From: Anastrepha obliqua | Taxonomy: Eukaryota > Arthropoda > Insecta > Diptera > Tephritidae | DNA length: 64,000 nucleotides | Assembly: GCF_027943255.1 (NCBI RefSeq) | Contig: NC_072896.1 | Location: 3,100,001-3,164,000 of the forward strand | Direction: 5' to 3' | Shown here: positions 54,741 through 64,000 of the stretch, in pieces | How positions within the stretch are numbered: the first letter of the stretch is position 1 | Layout of the letters: each line of letters begins with the position of its first letter | The notes under the pieces: model-generated | What the model saw: the letters and a program-made list of their open reading frames with translations, nothing else | Databases searched by the model: none | Told to the model about the DNA's origin: nothing | Program-made: the position numbers and the translations under genes

Positions 54741-54966
54741 TTAGGTTAGGGTGCAGCGATTGTCCTATGGGACGTATGCAGGCTCATAGCCCAGTGTGAT
54801 ACCGCATGGGGAGCTTATCCCTATCTCTCTTTAAACCAGTGTGTGCATTTCAAAAAGTTTACAATATCTCTGATTTCTGTAGAACTAAGACCTTCCAACT
54901 CATTAAAAAACTGTTTACCTAGAATAGTAAATCTACGTCTGGATAGAGCAGGACAGTAGGGACTAC
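54741..54966 (-). pseudogene. LOA/I-type LINE 3' end with CCTAA tail, minus strand
   Basis: On the minus strand from 54960 it reads CPALSRRRFTILGKQFFNEL, then EGLSSTEIRDIVNFLKC and THWFKER with a stop. This matches position by position the C-terminus of the LINE at 14462-14942 (CPAL, LGKHFFN, ELSGAG, F, KWFHESK). A short 3' untranslated region follows and ends in CCTAACCTAA, seen on the plus strand as TTAGGTTAGG at 54741-54750. It is strongly 5' truncated. Confidence 0.7.
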
Positions 54967-55065
54967 TTATTTGTAATAAAATACTTATTCATAGTTACGC
55001 CTTAGATGTATAAGTGTCATGTTTAAAAGAAAAGGCGAAAATTCACGATTTCAAACAATGTCTTA

Positions 55066-55383
55066 TATATATATATAATTGGCGCGTACACCCTTTTTGG
55101 TGTTTGGCCGAGCTCCTCCTCGTATTTGTGGTGTGCGCCTTGATATTGTTCCACAAATGGAGGGACCTACAGTTTCAAGTCGACTTCGAACAGCAGATAT
55201 TTTTATGAAGAGCTTTTTCATAGCAGAAATACACACGGAGGCTTGCCATTGCCTGCCGAGGGGCGACCGCTATTAGAAAAATCTTTTTCTTAATTTTGGT
55301 GTTTTCACCGAGATTTGAACCGACGTTCTCTCTGTGAATTCCGAATGGTAGTCGCGCATCACCCCATTCGGCTACAGCGGCCG
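55066..55383 (-). repeat. tRNA-derived SINE, copy C, with 14-bp target duplication
   Basis: Minus orientation with its tail (TATA repeats, then AATTGGCGCGTACACCC on the plus strand) at 55066-55095 and the tRNA-like head at 55345-55383. The B-box-like GGTTCAAATCTC is near 55310. It is bounded by CAAACAATGTCTTA (55052-55065) and CAAACAATGCCTTA (55384-55397), a 14-bp direct repeat with one mismatch. It is the cleanest full-length copy, about 318 bases. Confidence 0.82.
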
Positions 55384-55397
55384 CAAACAATGCCTTA

Positions 55398-55955
55398 CCT
55401 ACACTAAAATAAAGACACATTTTCTTCTAATAAGCTGTGACTTCAAATAAAAAAAATTAAGTTTGCTTTTAATATGGAAATTTTTCCAGCATTCGCGCGA
55501 TATGTTGCTTAACGTCAGCGTTGGACATTTTGGACTACCACTAAATTCCACTACGATATGTATTTGACAAAAGTTTTAAGTATTATCTGTTAAAATCAAA
55601 CCGCGATTTTATTTGACTCAAAAATTCTGTACAAATGAAATTCTACTTTGTTAATTTTTAGTATTTCACACCCCTCTTTTTTGTGCGTCCACCTTACTTC
55701 CAATATATACATCTTCAACATATAAATAGTCTGCTATACCTTTTTTTAATAAGCTGGTATTCTCCAGCTAATTTTCTTTCTTTTCAATGACTATGAAATT
55801 ATTTTCAGATTGCGAGAAACAAAAAGGTGTTTTGGTCATACGTCAGTGAGAAAATTACCAAATTAGAGAGAGAAAAAAAATACCACTAATTTTGGTTAGA
55901 AATAACCGAAACGGGAAGATTGCATACGATGCCCTAAAAAAGTGTAATAAATATT
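55398..55955. other. Unassigned AT-rich DNA
   Basis: No gene or matched repeat was recognised. Confidence 0.35.
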
Positions 55956-55959
55956 TATT

Positions 55960-56700
55960 AAACTATACATATTTATGTACTACCAGGGCTGCATCGCGGG
56001 AAGCAGTTTTAAATCCACTGCATACGCCTAATGCGCACAGCTGGTAGGTTGAGAACAGATGTTGCGGATACCAGTTCAGAGTCTAAAATATCAGTCAGAC
56101 TGCCCTAAAGTCAGTAGAAGGTACTCGATTTTTTCTCACAATACCATCTGGCAATTAAAGCTGAGGCAAATGCCGAGGCGTTCAGACGAGCAAACTGAGT
56201 AATAAATAGGCGGTCTGTTGATCTGCGGCTCACCCAATAGCGCCACGTCTACTTTCAGGTGCACCTGCTTGTAGGAGTTTAAGAGCACAGGATACAAGAT
56301 ATCATCGATGCAGCCTCAACAGCTGCAAAACAAACAAGTGACACTTAAGCGAACCAATAGGATTGAGAGTAGAAGCTTAGAAGGAATAAGCTACGAAGTT
56401 CATTGCATTGATCATAAGACACAATTCTTGAGGCTCACATATAGCTGCAATTAGTATCATAGACAATCCATCAAGTGTCCTCTGCTGGGAGGAGGATGGC
56501 AATTCAGAGCACTTTCTCTGCTTGTGTCCGGTGCCGAATGAACTAGGAGGGAGAATTTGGAATTTTTTGTTTAAATGAATTATGAATTCTCCATCCTTCG
56601 ATAAAATACTCAGATTTTTAAAATATCCAAGGAAGTTTGAAGAGGAATCAACCGTGTGAAACGCGTCCTTTCCTTTCATTTGCCCTACACGTACTTCCTG
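55960..56700 (+). pseudogene. LINE C-terminal remnant
   Basis: Strongly decayed. A plus-strand frame near 56485-56575 reads CWEEDGNSEHFLCLCPVPNE, then LGGRIWNFLFK and a stop. That is the C-terminal cysteine/histidine knuckle and tail of an R1/LOA/I-type LINE. Upstream, near 56150-56420, are pieces of lower certainty. It is closest in style to the other knuckle fragments in the window. Confidence 0.5.
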
Positions 56701-56984
56701 TTTGTCTTTTTAGGTCTTAAGTTTTAAAGTGTATGACGTAAAGTATGATTTACCGACCCACTCAATTTCAGTTCAGTTCCATCCCGTATTCCCATGTCTA
56801 TTCTGCAGAAATTGAAATGAGTATCATATCGCATGGATCGCATAATCGCAGTTTTCGTAATCGAATTTAACTTTTGGGTTTCGCGAGATTGTAACTCTGC
56901 TGTCATAAAAATGAAAAAAGTGGAGACAATAGTTATTAAAATAATAATAACATCTATTTATTTTTAATACATACAAGCTCCTCG

Positions 56985-57030
56985 ACCGTAACTCGGTAAC
57001 GGGTTGTTATGGCCACCTAAGTAAGTAAGT
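56985..57030 (+). mobile_element. 46-bp LINE-tail insertion with 10-bp target duplication
   Basis: AAGCTCCTCG occurs at 56975-56984 and again at 57031-57040. Between them is a 46-base segment ending in TAAG units (CCACCTAAGTAAGTAAGT). A short piece ending in a simple-repeat tail between direct repeats is what severe 5' truncation of a LINE leaves. Confidence 0.55.
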
Positions 57031-57040
57031 AAGCTCCTCG

Positions 57041-58304
57041 GTACTCATGAAATCTTTCAAATTGGAAAATACAGTTATTTTGGCTTCAATTTGAATTTCA
57101 AATGAACGCATATTTTTCCCCAAAACCAGTTTCCTCATGACGTGTGAAACAAATACGCACATCAAAGCACTTAAAGGAGCAGATAGACTCACACTTTGCT
57201 ATAATTACTCACACAAATGCACAAATGCATGTGAATTGCAAATGACAACTGCAACATTGATCTTGCCCTAAACCTCGAAACATTGACAAAAACAAAACTT
57301 TGCAAAACATCAGCCTGCATGCAGCCCAAATATTTGTGTACGTACATATTTACAACAACATCCAGTAACTTAAATAGTGCATTTGTGTGAGTAAATAATT
57401 GTAAAAAAAAAACTCGAAAGAAATTGGCAAACAAGAAAAGCGCCACGCACAATGCCACGCACCAACCACAACAGCTTCGTAATTATCAACAAATGGATGT
57501 CAGTAGGAGAGTTCCATAGTAAGCATGTAACAAAAAACGAAACAGAAACAAAAACAAACAAAAAATACAAATGCTGAAGTAAATTGCCGCTGACGCTGAA
57601 AAACTGAAACGAGAAGTTGATTGCGAACAAAAAAAAGAAAAATATTATTACTGTTGAAAAAAAACGATAATAAAAACAAAAAGTGACTGTTGAACTTTGG
57701 CAGTAAAAAACGCGGAAAACGGGCAGCGTATAAATGTTGTGAACGCTCCCAGCTGGCCGTAGTTGGCACACAAAGCGACTCCGGCTCAAAAAGTCAATAG
57801 CAGTGAGTGAAAAATGGTGAACGTACGAGATTATGTATATGAATGCATGTATGTTAGCAGGATAAAAGTTATGGGGGAAAAATGTGTACAAAAAAGTGCG
57901 TTAATAAAAATTTTTGAAACCAAATTGAAATTTTAGGAAATTTAGTTGGCTAAATTGGTAGGATCAGGTTTTATATGGATAGTTTTATGAAAATCGTAGA
58001 CCCACGAGCGACTACGTAGTTATTTGTTTTTGTTTTTTGTGTATTGTTGCGTTAATAAAGACATACATCTTTAAACATTTAACAAAAAAACATTTCACAA
58101 TAAAAATAAAAATATATCTTTAACAGCTATTTATAATTAAACAAACACTAGTCACCATATCCTGCGGTTTAGTCTCCTCACATCATTCAGGTGATATGTT
58201 GCTGCAGCTTTCAGGCGCAGCGAGAGCCGAAATTATGTAAATGAAATTATGTATGAAATTATGTGGTACAAAAAATTCCACTTTGGTTTATGTTATAGCA
58301 ACTG
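57041..58304. other. Unassigned AT-rich DNA
   Basis: No gene is supported. The longer minus-strand frames here (57370-57891 and overlapping) are phenylalanine- and leucine-rich because of A-rich plus-strand sequence and carry no domain. Confidence 0.4.
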
Positions 58305-58307
58305 TAA

Positions 58308-58670
58308 TACAGGGTGGCTCATCCAGTGTTTGGAATTTATTTTGATTATAAAAAAAGACGTAGTAATATTTTCAATAATTTGTTTATTATTTTTATTTTT
58401 TTATTGAAGAGAGTAGATCATCAAGAAAATAGAATTTCATTCAAGTGCCTGCCGCGGTTAGAATTACAGTAGCCCTTATTGTATTATTATATTTTAGTTA
58501 ATTTTTGCAAGTTCCGCCAGCTATACTTCGACGCCATGTTTCAACTTTTGTTATGTCTTTAGAGTGTCGGTGTGACATTTATCTTTAATGGTGCTCCACA
58601 AAGTAGCCTAATGAAGTCAAATCACTGCTTCTAGGTGACCAATTGACATCACCAGAATAAAAGCAACTAA
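58308..58670 (-). pseudogene. DD41D-type mariner 3' relic
   Basis: The end repeat CAGGGTGGCTCATCCAG lies at 58311, similar to CAGAGTGATCC of the relic at 26.9 kb. On the minus strand near 58655-58600 a frame reads GDVNWSPRSSDLTSLGYFVE. This matches the catalytic-region pattern of DD41D transposases, but the third aspartate is glycine (LGYF for LDYF). The C-terminal half follows toward 58490. No N-terminal part is present. Confidence 0.6.
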
Positions 58671-58778
58671 AACACAATTGTATATGATTCGTAAGTTCGA
58701 AGAAAATCGGTTTTAAATAGTACCTCTACCACCCATAGATCTTTTCTGCTCGTCTTCGATTTTTACCTATTCAAAAAG

Positions 58779-59779
58779 ATGGACCAAAGAACCTGTATCA
58801 AATTTTTGTGGGGAAAACCCAATTTAGTGCGCAGATGCATTCCGAATGTTGACTGTGTCATACGGAGACGCTACTTGGGGCCAAAGCAACGTTTATGGGT
58901 GGTACAAAATGTTCTCAGAAGGCTGAAAAGATGTGAACGACGAAAAGCGTGCCGGACGCCCGAGTACTTCAACAACAGACGAAAAAATTTATGAAATGAA
59001 GAAAATGGTATTGGTCAATCGTCGAATCACCATTAGAGAAGTTGCTGAGGACATAGGCATATCGATTGGTTCGTAACATTTGATTTGGGCTCAATTTCGA
59101 CCAAAAGCAGCATCGCATGAACATTCCTAATGAGATGTTGGACTCTGTCCGCGACGACCCAAATTTGTTCCAGAGAATCATAACTGTTGACGAATCGTAG
59201 GTTTATGGTTATGACGTAGAAACCCAAGCTCAATCATCTCAATGGAAGCTGCCGCACGAACCAATACCGAAAAAAGCGCGCCAAGTTCGGTCGAATGTAA
59301 AAGTTTTGCCTAACGTTTTCTTCGATTGCAGGGGCGTTGTGCATCATGAGTTCTTGCCACAGGGTAAAACGGTCAATAAGGAATATTACCTGCAAGTTAT
59401 GCGCAATTTGCGCTAAGCAATCCGCCAGAAACGCCCGGATTTGTAGCAGAACAAAATTGGCTCTTGCATCACGATAACGCCCCAACACACCAATGATGCC
59501 ACAGCCACCGTATTTCCCAGATCTGGCCCCCTGTGACTTTTTCTTGTTTCCAAAACTGAAGAGGCCCATGACGCGATAAAGATGGCATCGAAGGATGTGC
59601 TGAACAAATTAAAAAAAGTGATTTTTTTAAGTGCTTCGAAAATTGGAAAAAATGTTGACACAAGTGCATAAAATCTCATGGGGATTGTTTTGAAGGGGAC
59701 AAAATAGATATTAATGAATAAATAAATAATTTTTGAAAAAAACACAAAATTCGCGATACTTTTTGAACACAACTCGTAT
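58779..59779 (+). pseudogene. Decayed mariner (DD34D), same lineage as 15.5-16.6 kb
   Basis: Starts at 58779 (MDQRTCIKFLWGKPN). Broken frames follow, carrying a remnant of the helix-turn-helix region (GRPSTSTTDEK-like, near 58950) and ITVDES near 59190, where the first catalytic region should be. VFFDCRGVVHHEFLPQGKTV is near 59320, NKEYYLQVMRNLR near 59385, and HHDNAPTHQ-like and SPDLAP-like remnants lie at 59465-59530. Stops and frameshifts are frequent. The right end (59743-59779) reads GATACTTTTTGAACACAACT, like known mariner terminal repeats. The left end is missing; it abuts the DD41D relic. Confidence 0.75.
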
Positions 59780-61555
59780 GTACTTTATTCAGTTAATTGT
59801 TAAAATCCAGAAAACTGTATTTCAAAAAACACCCTTTACTAGCATCCAGCCTTGTCCAGTTTATTACATGTACATATGTGTTTTCGCCTTCGCCAGCAGT
59901 GGACGGCTTCAAGTTTTAACTTCAATCATCTGTAGCCAATACCAGGCGCGCTGCTTTGTATTTGTTATTGGTTTTCTCTCACCGTTATTACGGCATCGAT
60001 ACGCAGCTAAGTGTCAGTGCTGTTAATGGCATGACAGCTTTTCACAACAACAAGAAGTTCACTTTCACGTACGTGCAGGCTGCTGTGGACATTTCGCATA
60101 TGCACACACACATACATATACACATACACGATTATGTAGTATCTTCACTTCACCACTTTCGCATGGCAAATTTTTCAAGCCAAGAAAGACGAGAAAAATT
60201 TCGCTTTCAATAAATACAGGCGCCCGTGTGGCGAAAACATGCGCAGTCTGCTGTTAGCCGGCGCCTGTGGCACATAGGTGTGCATGTTGCGACCGAAATA
60301 TTGTTGCAACCCTAGCAGGCGATTAGCCAGCCACAATAAAATTTAAAGAAGGTAAAATCAAAAGTAAGCTACAAGATTTGTATATTAAATAAAAGAAAAG
60401 TAAGTGCAAAATTAAGTAAACTATCGCAAATCCCCTTTACAACCGACACAATTGCAAATTTTTGCTGCCTCGTTGTTAACACTTCAATGTTGCACTGACA
60501 AGCCGTTGAAAAATTTACAGCTAAGCAAAGTTTTGCTTATATTGGAGCACTTTTTTTTAATTTTTTTTTTTGATATTTCTTCACGAGACTGACTGGCTGC
60601 ACTGATTTATTGCGCCTGGTGATTAAATATATTGCCGTAAACGGCAGCAGCAGCAGCAGCAATTTGCAGAGAACAAGCACTTTTCTCGAATGCTTTATTG
60701 GCTGTAAATTTAGGAACACACTTTTTGATTGCTTTGGGGTATTATTAGACATATACCATACAACGTAGACTATGCACCTAATTGCTCTTTTGGGTATTGA
60801 GCTACAAGGAAGACTGAAGAAATGACCTTGGATGCCATGCAATGCATTTGACCTGTTATTTTACTGACTTCCACAGACAGTCGAATTTTTTACTTCAATT
60901 TATTTGGTTGCTTGTTATTGGGTAGTGCGTAGTCCTAAAGGTGTAAAGAACTAAGTCGCTAGCTTAGAGTGAACAGTGGCTAAGGTTGCTTTTTCTAAAA
61001 CCATCTCTTCTAATACAAGAAGCAATAACAATAAAAACTGCATCGTTTCCTAAAATATCAAAATACCTGTTTTATTGCTAATCGTTTCTATTCAGTGATG
61101 AGCAACTTTGCTAAGTCCAAAATGCTTCCGGAAAATGAGTTAAATTTCAAAGAATATACTTTTCATCAACGTTGTGGGCGTAGATTCTTTTGGAGTTGTT
61201 ATAGCTTGGTATATGCGACATTTTCTATTAAAAACATTTTAAAATGTGTGCTCTAAGAAAATTACTATGAAAGACTTTTTCTTTACTGTAAATTTTGAAA
61301 ATCTGGACTGAGCTATTTTTCACTCTAATCAAGGGATATGTAAAACAAAAGTTGCAAGGAAGTAAGCTCTGCGAGTAAACTGTAAATTTTAGATTGCATT
61401 AAAGGATTGAGCCATCAGTACCATATCACGTAAGGCATGGACATTGTCTCTCCGTTCTTCTGTCAATAAAAGTAATCTAAAATTTATGCCTGCAGTCTCA
61501 AAAGTTCTGAATATCTGCTCGAGTGTGGATTTTCCAGATCTAAAGATCTAAAGCC
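59780..61555. other. Unassigned intergenic DNA
   Basis: No gene is supported. A GCAGCAGCAGCAGCAGC tract lies at 60645-60661. Frames here are short and featureless. Confidence 0.4.
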
Positions 61556-61559
61556 CCAC

Positions 61560-61750
61560 GTAGGAGATATTCACTATGCGTCAAGTCTTGCAAAATACCC
61601 ATGAAAGGAGAGTCGACAAACAAAATCTTCTTATCGATTTCAAAGCTGAATTCGACAGCACGAAAAGAAGTTGCTTAGTATATGCCGCGATGTCTGAATT
61701 TGATATCACCGCAAAACTCATGTGGCTCAGCAAATACGCCCCAGCAACGC
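61560..61750 (+). pseudogene. RTE-like LINE reverse transcriptase fragment
   Basis: The plus-strand frame from 61576 reads MRQVLQNTHERRVDKQNLLI, then DFKAEFDSTKRSCLVYAAMS and EFDITAKLMWL. This is the palm block (DFKAAFDS, one change) of RTE-type LINEs, whose characteristic order is R-ILQK-, H-LFIDFKAAFDS, LI-. Later RT blocks are absent. It may belong to the same family as the RTE 3' end at 15.1 kb. Confidence 0.6.
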
Positions 61751-62199
61751 CGCCAGAAATGGGAAGGATCTCTCCGAGATGAAAAAGAAGTCTCAAAAGT
61801 TATTTTTAATTTCTCTCTCACGCCATGTACATCGGCGTGCGTCTGTTTTTAAATAAGGGAGTACTTTTTTTTGGAAATTTCTTATTTATATCAGAATAAC
61901 TGTTTGAATTTGTGTAACTTTAATTTAACTAAAATAATTGTAACACATCCATTTAAAAATAGACGCAGATAGCAATTTCCCCGCACTTTTACGCTCTTTG
62001 GGAATCTAAATATGGAGATTAGCTTATGGAGGAAGCTCTCGCAAGGACTGTGTTTACTTTTTTCGGCTTTAGTTCTTATGAATTTAACCTTTAGGTTTAA
62101 CTTTAGGTTGTCGATTTAGATGAAAAATTGGCATCGCCTAGACATTAATGAAATACATTCGAGCTTAAGATTTTAAAATGGAAAATACAAAAACAAAGT
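61751..62199. other. Unassigned AT-rich DNA
   Basis: No feature was recognised. Confidence 0.35.
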
Positions 62200-62492
62200 C
62201 TTAGAAATATATACCATATACCAAAACAGCAGCATCTGGGGATCAAAAATGGCGCACGCGGTTATCGAGAAGCTATTGCATCCTCAGAGATCAACGCCAA
62301 GGCCTTGGAGAACTGGGTTAATGGTGTGCGCTATTGCGAATCTAGCCGAGGCAGCCAGATGAATGAAATCGCGTTCCATAAATAATATACATGTTTTTTT
62401 TTGTGAATAAACCAAAAAAAACTGGAAAAATTTGAAATTTGTGTTTGATTTGTTAAAAAGGAACCACTCTAGGTACCACTCTGTATAACCTC
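62200..62492 (+). pseudogene. Probable DD41D-type mariner C-terminal fragment
   Basis: A plus-strand frame near 62275-62385 reads EINAKALENWVNGVRYCESS, then RGSQMNEIAFHK and a stop. This resembles the C-terminus of DUF4817/DD41D transposases, which usually ends RGGH--DIIFH. The right end includes GGTACCACTCTGTATA (near 62472), like the CAGAGTG ends of related relics. No catalytic residue remains. Confidence 0.45.
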
Positions 62493-63590
62493 AAAAACTG
62501 TAATATTATTTTCGTAATTTTTTTATCAACTTAAAACTTTAGTACGTCGATAGTCACTAACATCTTTGCATACTCAAAACAAAGAAAAAGAAAAAATAAT
62601 TTTTATCTTTCAAATAATTTGGTCGATTTATATGAAATTTTGATATAGTTTACATTTTATGACTAAAATATAAATAATTCGATATCAAAAATATTGTTTT
62701 GTGTTTTATAAATTTTTTATGAACTTTTATTCGCACTCCAAGTTAGGTCACATATATTTATTCAACAAAACCAAAAACAAACAAAAAAAAAAAAATTAAG
62801 CCAATACTTACAATGAAGACGTAGAATCTTTCACATCTTTGTAGTAAAGAAATTGACTAAAATTAAATACTATTATAAGTTTTACCCTATAAGCTGTCCA
62901 CCTGGTAACAAAAAATTTTTATAAGTATTTTTATTTTCAACTGCATATAATTTCTATAAGCCTTATTATTCGAAAAATATCCTAAGCTTTATATGTTTAG
63001 CCTTTGCGTTGGAAATTCATGTCCGACCTCCCTATTGCATTCATGGCGTTGCTTCGAGCCACCCTAGTCTGCTAACGTGCAATAAAAATTGAATTCATTT
63101 AAATGTTAATTGACCACATTGAGTGTGGCAAATGGATCAATGCGGTGCGAGTATGTAATGCAACTGCCGCCATATAAGCCAAGCCACTTTCGTACCGGCG
63201 AAACCCGCGCACACCTCACGTAATAATGAGGAAGTTTTACAAGGTGTTCCAGATATGTGAACATACACACAATATGTAGACGAGTGTATTCAATATGAAC
63301 CGGCAAAATGTGGGCATAATTTATTTTTTATTTAACCAAGTCTCCTTCTGTAATTCAATTGAGTTTTTTTTCAATTTAAGTTGTACGATTTTTTTTTCAA
63401 GCAATAGAAATTAAAAGAAAATCAAAAGAAAAGCAGAGACAAACTGCGGATTTTAACTAGATTTGATACTCTAATTTTATATAGGGTACAAATGCCCATA
63501 TGATTATTAGATACTTACCTACTTAGGTATAGCTGTAGTATAGTATATTCACAATCTTTCAGTTAGGTCTTATTTTCAATTCGTTTTAAC
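62493..63590. other. Unassigned AT-rich DNA
   Basis: No gene or matched repeat was recognised. Confidence 0.35.
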
Positions 63591-64000
63591 GGGTGTTTAT
63601 TTTTGAGAGTTCTTTAACTCAAATTAATGAAATTACAAATTACAAATTTCTTGGTATGAGGGCTTTGGAGCATAGATGATTAACGATTTTTTATGGCCGA
63701 AATTGGATAGTATTGATCTGGATAACGTTTATTTTCAACAAGACGGCGATACGTGCCGCACAAGCAACGAAACTATTGATCTTTTACGGGAAAAGCTTCC
63801 GGACCGTCTTATCCCTCGAAGAGGTGATCACAATTTGCCATCGAGATCTTGTGATTTAACACTTTTGTGACTTTTTTCTTTGGAGCCACGTGAAAGAGAA
63901 GGTATACGCCAACAGCTCAGGGTCGATTCAAGACCTCAAAGGTGGAATTCGTGAGTCTATCGAGGACATAGAGCAGCCACTTTGTAATTTGGTTATGGAA
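63591..64000 (+). pseudogene. DD41D-type mariner, internally deleted, cut by window edge
   Basis: The left end has GGGTGTTTATTTTTGAGAGT at 63592, typical of these elements, then a jump directly to the catalytic half. The frame from 63676 reads INDFLWPKLDSIDLDNVYF and QQDGDTCRTSNETIDLLREK, with the second catalytic aspartate kept. It then reads PSRSCDLT and a stop at about 63870. The frame then shifts and continues HVKEKVYANSSGSIQDLK and DIEQPLCNLVME to the edge. The third aspartate is disrupted by the lesion. The N-terminal half is deleted. Confidence 0.75.

Noticed and set aside
57370..57891. 173-codon minus-strand frame, Phe/Leu-rich
   Set aside because: Composition follows A-rich plus-strand DNA; no domain and no consistent membrane-protein pattern. 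Overlapping frames are equally open.
1..64000. CRISPR arrays, operons, prokaryotic defence systems
   Set aside because: The DNA is eukaryotic: introns, AATAAA signal, SINEs and LINEs. No regular spacer arrays were seen.
1..64000. LTR retrotransposons or endogenous viral genes
   Set aside because: No paired long terminal repeats, primer-binding sites, gag, protease or env-like coding were recognised; all reverse transcriptase pieces are of LINE type.

Overview
The window looks like AT-rich nuclear DNA from a higher fly, most likely a tephritid fruit fly or a close relative. The evidence is eukaryotic gene structure (a tiny coding exon, a long intron, an AATAAA signal), TACATATGTA-type intergenic DNA, and a transposon set of the kind known from tephritids: several mariner lineages, DD41D 'rosa-like' elements, and LOA/I-, R1-, jockey- and RTE-like LINE remnants. 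The species assignment is inference.

Only one host gene is well supported. It is a minus-strand, two-exon gene (12442 to 9521) for a secreted protein rich in proline, valine, lysine and histidine with PYPV repeats, resembling insect cuticle or extracellular-matrix proteins. Exon 1 encodes only the first four residues. A possible TATA/initiator pair lies upstream near 12911-12944 and a polyadenylation signal lies at 9349-9354. A GC-rich block at 8690-8945 may be another exon but could not be identified.

Most of the rest is layered transposon debris. From 1 to 9 kb: a rearranged tRNA-derived SINE, a pair of AT-rich repeats, an R1-like LINE, an internally deleted mariner and a jockey-like LINE piece. 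From 14.4 to 22 kb: a LOA/I-type LINE 3' end, an RTE 3' end, a broken mariner, a broken Tigger/pogo element, an apparently intact 346-codon mariner next to the Tigger remains, and a deleted mariner. From 26.9 to 29.6 kb: a DD41D relic interrupted by a SINE with a 14-bp target duplication, a jockey RT piece and a mauritiana-like mariner pseudogene. From 31.7 to 47.3 kb: a minus-strand LINE split by a 1.23-kb unclassified element, a LINE with a YTDD reverse transcriptase, a SINE and two RNase H-bearing LINEs. From 49.3 to 64 kb: a nearly complete DD41D transposase, LINE fragments, a 512-bp inverted-repeat element, another SINE with a 14-bp duplication, a 46-bp LINE-tail insertion, and mariner and DD41D relics running to the window edge.

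I found no coherent new multi-gene system. The most interesting signals are the SINE family with clear target-site duplications, the intact mariner, the LINE tails made of CCTAA (the reverse complement of the insect telomere unit TTAGG), and several short inverted-repeat elements I could not classify. No tRNA, rRNA, CRISPR or prokaryotic feature was seen.
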